Shown here: one piece after another, positions 33,454-45,117 of the stretch
Position numbering within the stretch: the stretch's first letter is position 1
How the letters are laid out: each line of letters opens with the position of its first letter
NCBI GenBank assembly: GCA_030620095.1
Contig: JAUTXW010004489.1
Span: 733,602 to 797,601, forward strand
Direction of reading: 5' to 3'
Length of the DNA: 64,000 nucleotides
From: Kuschelorhynchus macadamiae
Lineage: Eukaryota; Arthropoda; Insecta; Coleoptera; Curculionidae
Notes under the pieces: model-generated
The model's database searches: none
What the model was told of the DNA's origin: nothing
The model's input: the letters and a program-made list of their open reading frames with translations, nothing else
Position numbers and translations under genes: made by a program

Positions 33454-35410
33454 TTACTCCTTGTGAAGAAGTGGTATTGTTACCCAACAGTCTTTGTAGG
33501 GCAACAACATTACTTTACTGATAACATTACTAATATTGCAAGTAATATCAATAGTACTGATTTTACATAGGTGAATACCTGTAATTCTTGAATCAATTGG
33601 TGTATTAAAAAAATTTCCTTGAGATTCTATAATTTTGCCCTCTATGTAAATAATACCATCATTTTTCCATATTTTATTTACTACCATAAAACTTCCATTT
33701 TTTAATAAACAACAATTGTCTGGCTTTTGAGTTGTTAAATAAAAAGAATTTGTTTGTACTTCAGTAAAGTTTTGTCTTATTTTTAATTGACTTTCTTGGG
33801 ATGTGCACTTGTTTAGTGTTCTAATTTCTTCGCCAAGTCTTTTAACTATTTGTTGAAGAGGTTTAGCAGTGAACACAAATTTTCTTCTTTAAATGATGCA
33901 TATAGGATCAGGTGAAAAAGTACTGAAATTCGAGACACCCAAAGTGCAAAACATCATTGCTTAAATGTGATAAATTATGAACATTATATGTTATGTATTC
34001 AACTCCATAAATTTGACCATAGGTTTTAATAAATATTTGAAGTAAATTTTGTGCTTGATCATTTAGACGCATGCATAGGCTTGGACATGATAGAGAATTG
34101 CAGAAGAGAGATGCAAAAAATGCTTATATTGATTTTCCAATAAAAAATCTTTAAATGCAACAACACCGGTATAAAGTAAAATTTGTCGGAATTCAGTTGC
34201 TTTAAACCGGTCAACTTCATTAAGACTGCGAGGCTTTCTAGCAAATTCTCTGTTACAAACATTTTAAAAGAAATAAACAAATTATTCAAGTCTTCAAAGA
34301 ATTCTAACATCTTGCCTGCCTTTATGCCAGAACTGCAGAAGCCTTTTTGTGACTCCTAAGCAAACCAGATGGTAACTAAAAAGGAAACTGAGACACCATT
34401 CCTATATTCAAATTTTCTAAAATAGATATGCCAATGTGATGATCTTCGTCATTTTTATTAATAAAAGAGTCATTAGTGTAACGGAGAGTGTATTCCATAA
34501 AAGTCATTCTATTTTTTATGTAATCACCTTCTTGTATGCACTTGCCACAACCATGATATCCAGTGTGACTTTTCGTACATGTTATAAAAGCCTTAGCAAG
34601 CATCACATATGAAGGCATTAATGTCTATATTTATTTTTAAATCTTTATAAATTAGTCCATTTTCTTTTAACTGCAAAAATTCATCAACAAAATACTTTAA
34701 AAAATCATTAGGTGAATCTGGTTTTCGATCGTGAAATACCCCAATTACAAATGGTTTTTCAATTAGTAGATTTTCAAAGGTATAACCCTAAAATTGGCCA
34801 AAACTGACTTCCTGAACTTTTAGTTGGTAACCCATCAACATTAATATTTACTTTAATCTTTTCAGGTATTTTGGTTTCGTTAGGTAGACATTCAAGGTCT
34901 TTTATAATGCCAGATTTTAGTCCAATATGACTATATTCTATGGCGATATTTTTATGGTATCTACAATTATTCTTGGAGTTTTTAACAGAGTTCTAGCATC
35001 AATTGGCAAGTCTAATTTATGTTTATTTAAAATTTTAAGCAACTGAGATAGATGACTTAATGGTAGATTACAGTTTATAGCCCATATGTAAATCATAAAT
35101 GATTCATTTTTGGAATGAAAATTAAGGCCCATATGTACAACAATCATTTATATCATCCGCATCTCCACCAAAATGCAAGCCTCTGATGCCTCAAAATCTG
35201 GATCATGATTTGATCCAGATGTAGAAGTTTCAATCTGAGGATTAGATGATTGACTTTTTATTTCTCTACTAACTATTTTACACTGAAGATATATTGAGGC
35301 CAAGTGAGGAAGCATTTGAGGAAATACTGGAGTGGTCAATGCCCTTAAAAATCTGTTTATCAGATATTTAATTGTTTATACATACCTTACCGTTTTTCTT
35401 GCTTACACCA
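33454..35410 (-). pseudogene. Animal CACTA/EnSpm-like transposase (decayed)
   Basis: Reading the minus strand: LPIDARTLLKTPR (about 35.0 kb), INVDGLPTKSSGSQFWPIL (34.8 kb), VIGVFHDRKPDSPNDFL, FICDA then KAFITCTKSHTGYHGCGKC (34.5 kb), HLVCLGVTKRLLQFW (34.35 kb), RKPRSLNEVDRFKATEFR (34.2 kb), YNVHNLSHL (34.0 kb) and a C-terminal DCWVTIPLLH ending at 33454. This is the motif series of a transposase family common in aphids, hydra and fish. At least five frameshifts or stops break it; an upstream exon ending at a GT near 35385 is possible. It would cut and join the transposon ends. Confidence 0.72.
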
Positions 35411-35904
35411 CAAAACACTGGTAAAACTGCACCACAACGAACTCAGTTGTCCACGAACTGAAAGAAAAACCGGTGAAAAGTGCGCGAAAATATCAAAATG
35501 TTAGGTTATCTTCTGTTCGGCATCAAAGACTTCATTCCCACTGTAATAATTAGCGGTTACTCGCCAGTACGTTCCAAAAAAACGTCTATAGTGCATACGC
35601 TTTAGAACAAACTAGCAATATATTTTTGAAATGTTACTGGTATTTCCAAATTAGCTCTCATTGAGACATATCTGCGAATGGCCGATACATCTCTTAAAAT
35701 AAATTTCAGTTACATAGCTGAATAAACATTGTTGGGAAGTTGAAAAAATAGATCCTCTACATTTATAGATTCTTGTTTACAGTTACATTACTGGGATGTG
35801 ACAAAACAACCGGAATGTGACAATCAATGGACGTTTAAAATCAGATATTAACATACTTGCAATGGGTATATGTTGCAAGGCAATGTCATTATGTTGATAA
35901 AGAA

Positions 35905-35934
35905 AAAACATAGTTACGTTCCGTGCTAGCTGGG
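35905..35934 (-). repeat. Right terminal inverted repeat
   Basis: It reads CCCAGCTAGCAC from the outside in on the minus strand, matching the left end. It is followed on the plus strand by TTACTC. Confidence 0.6.
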
Positions 35935-36059
35935 TTACTCTGAATCTTGTTTTAACAAGACACTTGGAGTCAAGACTACTTTGACTTCCAATCCTATAAC
36001 CTACTTAAAAATAATATTGCCAGAACCTTAAGGGAAGCACATAGATCAAGAATGAAAAG
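35935..36059. other. Right flank of the transposon
   Basis: Short stretch with a possible LINE-like reading (LREAHRSRMKR) but too short to assign. Confidence 0.2.
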
Positions 36060-36380
36060 GTCATATTCATATTCATATTCTTTATTCAGCAATATCTCAG
36101 TATTAAATTGTAAAAACATTAAACTTAATGTATATTAAAAATGATAATAATAACTGATACTAAAGCTACTAACAAAGAAACATTTAGTCAATTAAAATTT
36201 AAAATTAAAATATTACAACATAGTAGCAGACAGGATAAAAACAGTTTTAGATTAATAATAGTTCTTTTAAAACTCAGAGAGTGGTAGAATAATTTTAATC
36301 TCAATTTTAATATAAGGCACCTCCTTAATCGCCAGTAGATAGGTACAACAGCACCCCAATGCCTCAGGTTAGATATTCAT
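36060..36380 (-). pseudogene. LINE 3' end, minus strand
   Basis: CATATTCATATTCATATTCT at the left edge is the antisense of a GAATAT microsatellite tail, next to a TTTATT that is the antisense of AATAAA. Upstream, the minus strand reads HWGAVVPIYWRLRR, resembling a LINE C-terminal region. Strongly decayed. Confidence 0.45.
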
Positions 36381-37605
36381 CATTGTCGGAAGATCACGTA
36401 TTTATTTCGACTTTATTGTTTTGTTTGTTAAAAGAAAAAAATGAACTAAGGTGTATTTTATTATTTGTGTTATTTTCAACAAGCAGATTAAATGAAACTT
36501 CATAGTATTTAAGTTATTACAATTTCAAGTTAATAAACTCTTATCAGCTTCAACATATTATGTTTTTCGAAGATTCCCTTTTTTTGTAATTTCGGCGAGT
36601 GCAAATTCTTAAGGGGTTTTGGCGAAGGACGTTAAATTTACAGTCAATTGGGCAATAATGGCTGCGACTAAGTGTTTACACTTGTTTTGTTTAGCATGTA
36701 AAAAATGGAGCAGATATACTAAAGATTATGAGATTATTTTGGAATATGGTGCTGTAGAAAATAAAGAACTGAGTTTGATATGAAATATTTTTTCATGAAA
36801 TCAAAGATAAAACGACGCACACTAGCTCTTCTAAAAAGAAGTTCAGATTCTTTTCTACGATCATGATCTGACTCTCATTGTTTTGAGGTTCTAAGAACTT
36901 TTTGCAGTTATTGCTTAGGAGCAAGGAGCCTATATTTATTTACAAAGATTATACGCTTACTCAACTAGTCTCATTATACTGAATCATATGACATTGAAGA
37001 AAATCTAGGAAAAACTGTTTCAACATAAAGAGCAGGACTATGTCAAAATAACATTTCTTCTGTGTGATGACTCATTTATGTATGGGGGTACATTATGTGC
37101 TGGCAAATTTTTTTGTGAATAACATATCCTGGAAAAAACTTTTATTTTTGTCTACAGTACTATTCTTTAAAAAATATTTACAATAAATTATGTATGTTCA
37201 ACAACAAACTTAATGATTTCCTGAATAGAGTTAATCGTATTAGTGAGGGTGTATTTACATTTGTGTATATTACCAATAAAATGGGTTATAAACTTAAAAA
37301 CTTCAATTGCTGAATTGTTAAAGAACTACGTCAAAATAAAGTGATATTTAAAGCTCTCAGGCACATACAAGTATGAGAGTTACTCAAAATAAACTCTCAA
37401 CTACTACAGACTACTTTATTGAAGAAAAAACTACAGATAATGGTAAAAACGATAGTACTTTTTTAGATTAAACGGTACAAAGAATTTGAAATTCTATAAG
37501 GAATAAGCTGAGTTTTATGTTTTTTTAGAAAATAAAAAAGTTAAATGAGGAGCCCATTATTTAATTTGTTTATACCAACTTTTTACAGCCCTCGATGTAG
37601 TGAAC
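36381..37605. other. No recognised gene
   Basis: A plus-strand reading starting near 36655 (MAATKCLHLFCLACKKW) is cysteine-rich and could be a decayed LINE ORF1 or unrelated; it breaks within 45 codons. The rest is AT-rich. Confidence 0.25.
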
Positions 37606-40325
37606 GTATGTTTTTGGAAAGGTTGGTGAATGTGTATGTTTTTGGAAAGGTTGGAGGGTCTGTTGCTTCAGATTTGTCCCCAGTCTGATGTCATTTTGGC
37701 AGGTGATTTTAATATTGATTTTGGTTGTAAAGATATTTGTCATACACTTGCATTGAAACACTTATTTCAATCTTTTAATTTCAATATGCATGTTGGTTCC
37801 CCTACAAGAATTACCCAACATTCTTTGTCTATCTTAGATTATGTGTGTTCGGGTGTCAGTAATGTCTCTTGTTTTACTTTGAATCCAGGTCTCTCTGACC
37901 ATGAAGCGGTGTTCTGTGTCATACCATATGATGTACAGAAAGCTCCACAAAAAAACGAGAAGGGGGAGGATATTCTGTAAGAAAAATTTTAAAAAATTCT
38001 CTCAGAACTGCTTGACTATTGGCTGGTTAGGTGTGGCCTCTTTTGGTGACTCCCTAAAAGAATTCCATGGTCGGATTACAGAAGTCTTTGACCGGTCATT
38101 TCCAGTTGTTAACATTAAAAACAAGAAAGGGCAACCTTGGATCACAAGGGGCATTAAAGTTTCCAGCAAAAATTTGCGCTCTCTATAGACTTTGCGGAAA
38201 TATTTCATAACTTGTGACTTCTTTGTTAATTACTTCAATAAGTATAGATCAATATACAGAAAAACATTAAAAGTAGCAAAAAAACTATTTTGATTCACAT
38301 ATTTCGTCTTGAACAATAAACAAAAAGAGAGCTGGAAAATTGTTAATCAACTCAGGGGAAAATCTGGTAGTTATGATGTATCTGATGTCGATATAAGACC
38401 TGAGGAATTTAATGAATTTTATTGCTCTATTGCCGAAAATCTCACTAATCAGATATCGCCAAGGTGTAATCCATTACAGTTTTTAAAGCTGTTCCCTATA
38501 TGTGATTCTTTTTTTCTTACTCCAACTGACGTGTTGGAGATTAGGACGATATTTAACGATATTAAAAATAAAAATGCTTCAGGATGCGATGAAATTTCGG
38601 TGAGGGTATTAGAAGCTTTACTAGAGTCTACTTTGAACGCATTTGTGACGGCTGTAAATGATTCTTTCGCTGCAGGAATCTTTCCTGAATCTCTGAAAGA
38701 AGCGATTGTCATTCCAATTCATAAGGGCGGGGATGTCACTACTCCAGCAAATTTCAGACCAATCTCCTTGTTACCCACGATTGCTAAAGTAGTTGAAAAA
38801 ACAGTTATCTCATACTTAGAGAAGCACAAAATCTTAACCGTTGATCAATTTGGTTTTCAGAGTGGTAGGAGTACAGGAGATGCAATTTTTGGATTTCTTG
38901 AAAATCTGTTTTTTTACATAAACGAGGGTGAGGCGGCTGCGGCAGTTTTTTGTGATCTCGCTAAAGCTTTCGATTGCGGGGATCATGGAATACTGTTGCG
39001 GAAGCTAGAGTGGTATGGTTTCAGGGGGTACCTCAGGGTTCTGTTCTAGGACCAATTTTATTTCTTGTCTATATAAATGATCTAGCGTCACTTAAAATCA
39101 AGGATGAATTCACAATTTTTGCCGATGATACCTCAGTTTTGTAGCATTTCAGGAATCCTGACGGGCTAACTCATGCAATCGCAAATGATGTTGAACAAAT
39201 TAAAGGGAGGTGTGATACTAATCGCCTTTCTTTCAACATTTCTAAGACCATTATGCATTTTGGGTGTTCGCTTGATGATGTCTATCTTGATAATGAACAG
39301 ATTTCGATAAAATCTAATATTAAATTTTTGGGTGTAGCCATAGACACTAAGTTAACCTTTAAGGATCATATTTTGAAAGTATGCAATAGTCTGGCATCGG
39401 GATGTTACGCAGTGAGAGTTGTATCGAATGAGTTGGATGAACACATTGTGAAATCAGTATATTCGGCCTTAATAGAATCCCATTTGCGTTATGGGATCTG
39501 CTTCTGGGGTAATTCGAGCCAATATCTGATAAACTCAGTTTTTGTTCTGCAAAAGAGGGCAGTGAGGTATATGTGTGGGGTAAGTGGTAGAGATTCTTGT
39601 AGACCACTATTTATTAATCGCAAAATCCTAACTCTTACTTGTATTTTTATTTTTGAGACAGCTTGTATGATGTTTAAAAAATTTAAAAGTCGAGAGTATT
39701 ATAATTATTATAATACAAGACAAACTGGAGCTCTGCCACTGCCCATGCCTCACACTACACGAGTTAAAAGCTCAATATTTTATACAGGTAGGAAGATATT
39801 CAACCACTTACCAGAGAGTGTGAGAACTTTGAATAATATTAAAACATTTCAAGTCGAGAGTATTATAATTATTATAATACAAGACAAACTGGAGCTCTGC
39901 GACTGCCCATGCCTCACACTACACGAGTTAAAAGCTCAATATTTTATACAGGTAGGAAGATATTCAACCACCTACCAGAGAGTGTGAGAACTTTGAATAA
40001 TATTAAAACATTTAAATTTTCTCTTAAATGGATATTACCCAAAAAAGCTTATTATGGCCTTCTGGAATTTTTCAATGATGTATTATGACACTGGATAGAC
40101 TTCCTCATTCCAAGTCTCTGTTTAGTTTTCTTTATATTTAAGTGTATATGTATGTTTATATTATATTAGTGCTTTTCATGTGTGTTTTTTTTATAACTCG
40201 CTGTTTTTATTTCTTATTGTTATCTACTTTTACTTATATTTTTTTTACTGCTTGATGGTTTATATATTTCTACCTTTGGCTTTGTAACAAGATTTTATCT
40301 TAAGCAATAAACCAATTTTTGACTT
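37606..40325 (+). pseudogene. 5'-truncated CR1/Jockey-group LINE ORF2
   Basis: It starts inside the endonuclease (DVILAGDFNIDF, then SILDYV and LSDHEAV). The RT follows: [64 protein letters not shown]. Near 39025 about 30 residues are missing, so YGFRG joins directly to the [11 protein letters not shown] block in another frame. FADDTS lies at 39118-39135. The C-terminal domain (39253-39987) includes a 164-bp tandem duplication. The 3' UTR ends with CAATAAACCAATTTTTGAC near 40320. A 22-bp direct repeat (TGTATGTTTTTGGAAAGG and following) marks the 5' edge. Confidence 0.8.
39688..40015 (+). repeat. 164-bp tandem duplication inside LINE ORF2
   Basis: CGAGAGTATTATAATTATTA and all that follows through GAATAATATTAAAACATTT occurs twice, 164 bp apart, with only a few differences. 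The period is not a multiple of three, so it shifts the reading frame. Confidence 0.92.
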
Positions 40326-41755
40326 TGTCTCATACTGGTGTAGTTCTTGGTGAGTCACAAACAGATCTATGTATTTCTTAACATGTGAGTACCTTGCAAG
40401 TCTGAAAAGCCTCCCTGCAGTCCTCTCTAAAGTCCAAACCATTCAGCACCCTAATTGTCTTTCGCTGCAAACCAAAGAGTCGATAGCAGCATGCCCACAG
40501 GTGAGTATTGCATATGAAAGATGAGAGTGGAAGGTTGAATACTAAGCTGTTCATCACGTTACGAGAGACATTATGAGCCAAATTTTGAAGTAAATATAAG
40601 CTTTTTAGATAGTTTGAGGGCGATAGTGTTGATGTGATCCCATTTTAAATGAGGATTAAACTGGACCCCAAGAAATCTTGCGTCTGAATTACTGAAGTTC
40701 ACCCGTCCTAGATCCCTCATGGAAAACACCATTCTGAACACAATTTTTAATAGATTTAATAAGCTTTACATTCAAACTAAACACATCACGGCTATTCTTA
40801 TTCTTAATACAATCTATAATTTCTCAAACATCATTAAAACTGACCTCATGAAAGAAAAAGATTCTTGGAAGTATATTGCTTTTTAAATTATCGAATTGAT
40901 CCATATTTGATAATGGAATTTTACTTACTTTATGAGCTATGCTTTAAAAGTGGTTATTAAAATCATCAGAACTAAGATTATTTGGCTCAATATTGCCTTG
41001 AGTGTTATGCCTATTTTTTTTTATAGTTTGCCACAAGATTATTTGGCTCAATATTGCCTTGAGTGTTATGCCTATTTTTGTTTATAATTTGCCACATCTG
41101 TTTGCAACTGTTGTTTGAGGAATGAATCAAATTATCATTAGCAGCTATCTTAGCCTTGCGGATTTCCACCCTACACAATTTTTTATATTCCTTATAACGA
41201 TGTTTGTGATTTATATGATTATATTGCCTGCTAATTTCACCAACCAGTCAAATGCTCTTCTTCTTGTCCCTTAACCTGTTCGTAAACCAGTTAATGTTAT
41301 TCGATTGATCAGAACGAACAATGTATTGTTTTTCTGTAAAGGACTTTAAATAAGTCTCTTCCAGAATGTTCATAAATGTATTAAACTGTTCATCAATACT
41401 TACATTGTTATCCCTAATAAAATTTTATGTGACCTCAGAAATGCAAACTTTTTTTGTATGTAAGAACCTGTTATCCTTCACATGAACTGAACACTCAACA
41501 ATCTGCCCTTTATGACCAGAAATATCCAGCTCAACAACACTTGAGCTGTGCACCTCTGTATTGTGTACAAATATGTTGTCCAGACAAGAATCCAGTCTAG
41601 TTGCCCCAAATATTGTTTGCCGCATATCAAAACCTACCGTCGCTTCCTCAAAGAGCAAAGAGGTAGCCTCACCAGTGCCAAATCACACATAGAAACCACC
41701 AGCCACCGCTATGCTTCTATTTAAGTTAATGGAATTAAATATACCCTCCATGGCA
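40326..41755 (-). pseudogene. LINE, inverted 5' segment (endonuclease to C-terminus)
   Basis: The minus strand reads MEGIFNSINLNRSIAVAGG (a GDFN-like site now GGFY), DSCLDNIFVHNTEV and SGHKGQIVECSVH of the endonuclease, then a linker. Most of the RT palm is absent. It continues RFLGVQFNPHLKW, WACCYRLFGLQRKTIRVLNG and HQYETKSK, stopping at the NTRNK-equivalent motif near 40326. The plus-strand piece at 41756 picks up almost exactly there. Confidence 0.65.
40974..41095. repeat. 61-bp tandem duplication
   Basis: AAGATTATTTGGCTCAATAT and the following bases to TTTGCCACA are repeated head to tail with a 61-bp period and only a few changes. It lies in the linker region of the minus-strand LINE. 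Confidence 0.88.
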
Positions 41756-42060
41756 AGCAAAAGCTGACCAACAAGCTGCCAACCCGAATAAAGGCGCTGT
41801 CTGTTCCAGGTTATAGTGTTCAAGTAAAGAATATATTGTTGGAAAACTCTTTTTATTCCTTTAAGGAATTTTTAGATTTTAATGTCTCATAGTAATTTTG
41901 ATATATTTTAACATGTATTATCTGTTATTTCTGTATGTGAAATGTAATTTAAGTGCTAGTGTTTATCATTAATTTGTAAGTTTTCTTTTATATGACGTGA
42001 GGAATGATATTGCATCAATTTACTTGTAATATATTGAATTGAATTGAAAAAAGGTCAAAG
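41756..42060 (+). pseudogene. LINE C-terminus and 3' UTR, sense segment
   Basis: KLTNKLPTRIKALSVPGY then ILLENSFYSFKEFLDF is the last part of a CR1-group ORF2, ending at about 41890. The 3' UTR ends in ATTGAATTGAATTGAA at about 42050. With the preceding inverted segment it forms a structure like a twin-primed LINE insertion. Confidence 0.7.
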
Positions 42061-42639
42061 TTTCCCGAAGGGCGCCTGTAAACAGTTAAAGTATACAAAT
42101 TTAAACCTTGAATACTGTATACATTTTTCAATATTAAAATCTAAATAAACATTAATAAAACCAGACCCAAGTTTTATTTACAAATATAGATGTTTCACCT
42201 CCAGATGACTGCAACAAATGCTTCTAAGTGTAGCTATTTATTTCTCAAGGACATTGTATTAATATGTAACATTCTTATTTGTTTTGAATCACCTTTCGAA
42301 AGGCGCTGCAAATTCAGAAAATGGTTAAGCACAGTTCCTTTAGGCCATAGTTCAGTTTTCAGGTGCTGTCCTCTCTCCCCATATGGGACTGTAAGTTTGA
42401 AGGAACTTCAAAACTTTTCCTTCAACGTTTTCATTTTCTCACAGACACATCTATTTAGTTGTTTCTTGGCCAAATAATCTGTAACCATTTCACAGGTCAC
42501 CTCAGGAGTTAGCCCTGAAAGAAATAAGAAAGCCTTTTTTGAGCGGTTTTTAGGGATTCGCTGTCATCACTGGAACCTCTTAGGGGTTCAGGGCGGTTGT
42601 TTTTTGTTGGCCATTTTCTGCGCGACACCAATTTCCATT
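42061..42639. other. No recognised gene
   Basis: An open frame at 42190-42477 (95 codons, plus) has no recognised similarity. The remainder is unassigned. Confidence 0.25.
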
Positions 42640-43130
42640 CGCCATTTTTCTTGTCCAAAAAGATTTTATCAATATATCAGTAACTCGCTTGACTCAAAGT
42701 TTCAAAACTTTATATTGAAAGACTCAAACAGTCACCTTGAGTCTGACGCGTTTAAAATTGTTATCTTCTGAGCAGTTTAATTGTGTATTTATACAAGGAG
42801 AACTACCATGCCACTACTTCCAGCGTTTGGTCGCTCTATTAACTCACTTGATACTGTACTGTTTACTCCAGAAAAGGGATACTACAGGATCTCAAACCAT
42901 CTGCTTGTCCAGGACCCGATAATGTATCTCTTGTCATGTTAAAAAACTGTAGTGGTGCCCTCAGCCCTATACTGGTGAATGTAATGACCGAGTCGTTTTC
43001 TACAGGTCACATGCCCGATGTCTGTCTGCCAATCTACAAAAAGGGAAACAAATATCTTGCCAAGAATTACAGGCCCATTAGCTTAACTTCGATTCCGAAG
43101 GGCTGCATGCTTGGTCTCCTGTTGTTTATT
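42640..43130 (+). pseudogene. LINE RT fragment with internal deletion
   Basis: GPDNVSLVMLKNCSGALSPI and NYRPISLTS are RT N-terminal motifs; PKGCMLGLLLF, the PQGxxLGPLLF motif, follows at once, so about 100 residues between them are missing. Frames change upstream of 42890. Confidence 0.65.
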
Positions 43131-43134
43131 TATT

Positions 43135-45113
43135 TACTTATTTATTTCAATTCTATGGCTAAAAATCCATTTACACTATAATACAAAATTTTTGATCAAA
43201 GTTTAATAAAAAAAAAACAAACACTTATTCAATTCTTACGTTTCATAATATCATTTAACTTACTTTTAAATGAATTAAAACTTATATTAAATATATCTAT
43301 ATCATTCTCTTCAAAAATGTTGTTCCCCATAGTACAGAATCGTGTAATGGATGAAGCTAATCCATAATTGTGCTATGAAAAGGGGGAATAATGTATTTGC
43401 TTGCGTTGTTCGTTGGGTAATGTGAAAGATCATTTCCAGTAATTCCAGACAGTTGAAGTAGGGATTTACAATTTTATATAGTGTACACAGATCAATTATA
43501 ATTCGTCGATTCTCTAGTGTGTCAATATTTAGTATTTTTAAAATGTCATGATAATTTTTAATTTAAAAGCAATTAATCATAAAAACTTTTCTGCACTCTT
43601 TCAAACTGATCAACATAGACTCTAATATGGAGACTACATTGGATAAGCATACTCAACAACAAATCGTACATATGAACAATACAATATCTTAAAACAGTTA
43701 ATATTATTAAAATCTGTAAGTATATGTTGCATAAAACCCATGAGCTTTAATGCTTTATTTACAATAATTTCAACGTGGTTATTAAAACTTAATTCCCTAT
43801 CAAATGTTACACCTAGATCCTTTATAATTTGTACTTTCTCTAAACTACAATTATCAATCCTTTAGTCATAATCAATAAGACATTTCTTACGTAAGAACTG
43901 CATCACCTTACATTTGCTCACGTTAAAAGACAAACCATTTAAACGGCACCATAGCGACAATCGATCAATATCCTTCTGTATCAACACACAATTATTAACA
44001 GTGTGTACTCTAAAATAATAAGAAATTACAATTTTATATGTATTTACTAATGTCCATATATATGCTAAATAGTAAGGGTCATAGATGTGCGCCCTGACGG
44101 ACACCAGATGTTAGCCCGATTGGGTCAGACAAAAAGTTTTTCATTTTTACTATCTGAGTACGCCCAGTCAAATAGCTAGAAAGCCATTCCAATAGTCCAC
44201 CAAAAATGCCAATTGCTTTCAACTTATCTACTAGGATAGAATGATTTACTCTATCAAATGCCTTGGAGACATCCATATAGATAGTGTCCACCTGGTAATT
44301 TTCCTCCAAAGCATTCTTTAGATATTCCTCATAAACCAATAGATTTGTAGTTGTGGATCTTCCATGCATAAACTCATGCTGTTTAGTGCATATTTTATTT
44401 TCTAGTATTGGTGTTATTTTATCAGTCACTAGAGATTCAAATACATTGTCAGTGAGAGAGATCTTACTAACTGCTCTATAATTGTTAACCAATGAATTAC
44501 CTCCGTTCTTAAAAATTAGTGTTATGTATGATACTTTCCACCCATCTGGGTAAACACTCTGTGACAAAGACATATGAAAGAATTTTAGAAATATAGGAGA
44601 CCATTTTTTTAAAATATTACAGGAATACCATCAGGTCCCTCAGATAGATGACTACTCAAATTATCGATACATTAATAAATTTCAGGTAAAGTTATATCAC
44701 AGGCATTTCTATCAATGCTCCCATTAGTAACACAGTCAGGAAACACATTGCTAGAATCATTACCACAATAGACAGTTGAAAAAAACTGGCAAAAATTTGA
44801 GTAATATCAGAAAGATTATCTGCTGTAGTATTATTATATGACATTGACTTGGGCAATTCAAACTTTCTACTTTTTTCACCAACGTACTTCCAAAACAGTA
44901 GGCAATTGGCATTTATAGCATTCTCCATGTTATCTATATAGTTGACATAACAGACTTCACTTACTATTTTACACTGACTTCTAAGATAAGAAAAGTTATT
45001 GTAATTTTGAGAATTATTATGTTAAATAAATTTTTTAGCTCATTTGAATACCATCTGGGAAATGTTTCCGTCTTTGATCTTCTTTTGGGTAGAAATAAAT
45101 CTATTACAATATT
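43135..45113 (-). pseudogene. CR1-group LINE, linker to 3' end, minus strand
   Basis: From high to low coordinates: FPRWYSNELKNLF (45.05 kb) and ANCLLFWKYV (44.9 kb) of the linker; RT at 44573-44079 with NNYRAVSKISLTDNVFES, MDVSKAFDRVNHSIL, SYLTGRTQIV and SGVRQGAHL. The FADD box is lost near 44.03-44.09 kb, then LWCRLNGLSFNVSKCKVMQF resumes. C-terminal pieces (IKDLGVTFDRELSFNNHVEI, YGEQHF) and a TTTATTTATT-rich antisense tail reach 43135. No endonuclease precedes it. Confidence 0.75.
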
Positions 45114-45117
45114 AATA

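Larger units (their letters stand above)
27113..35934 (-). mobile_element. 8.8-kb DNA transposon with CCCAGC ends, transposase and DUF4806 gene
   Basis: The left end reads CCCAGCAAGCACAAGAATG and the right end, inverted, CCCAGCTAGCACGGAACG; similarity continues as GTAACT about 30 bp in. A subterminal GTTTTGTCACAT motif also occurs at both ends in opposite orientation (about 27371 and 35800). Inside, both genes run on the minus strand: a decayed CACTA/EnSpm-like transposase first, then an intact-looking DUF4806-type gene. A plus-strand LINE sits between them. Target duplication is unclear: TT flanks each end, which is weak. Family placement rests on the transposase; the ends are not the CACTA expected of that group. 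Confidence 0.62.
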
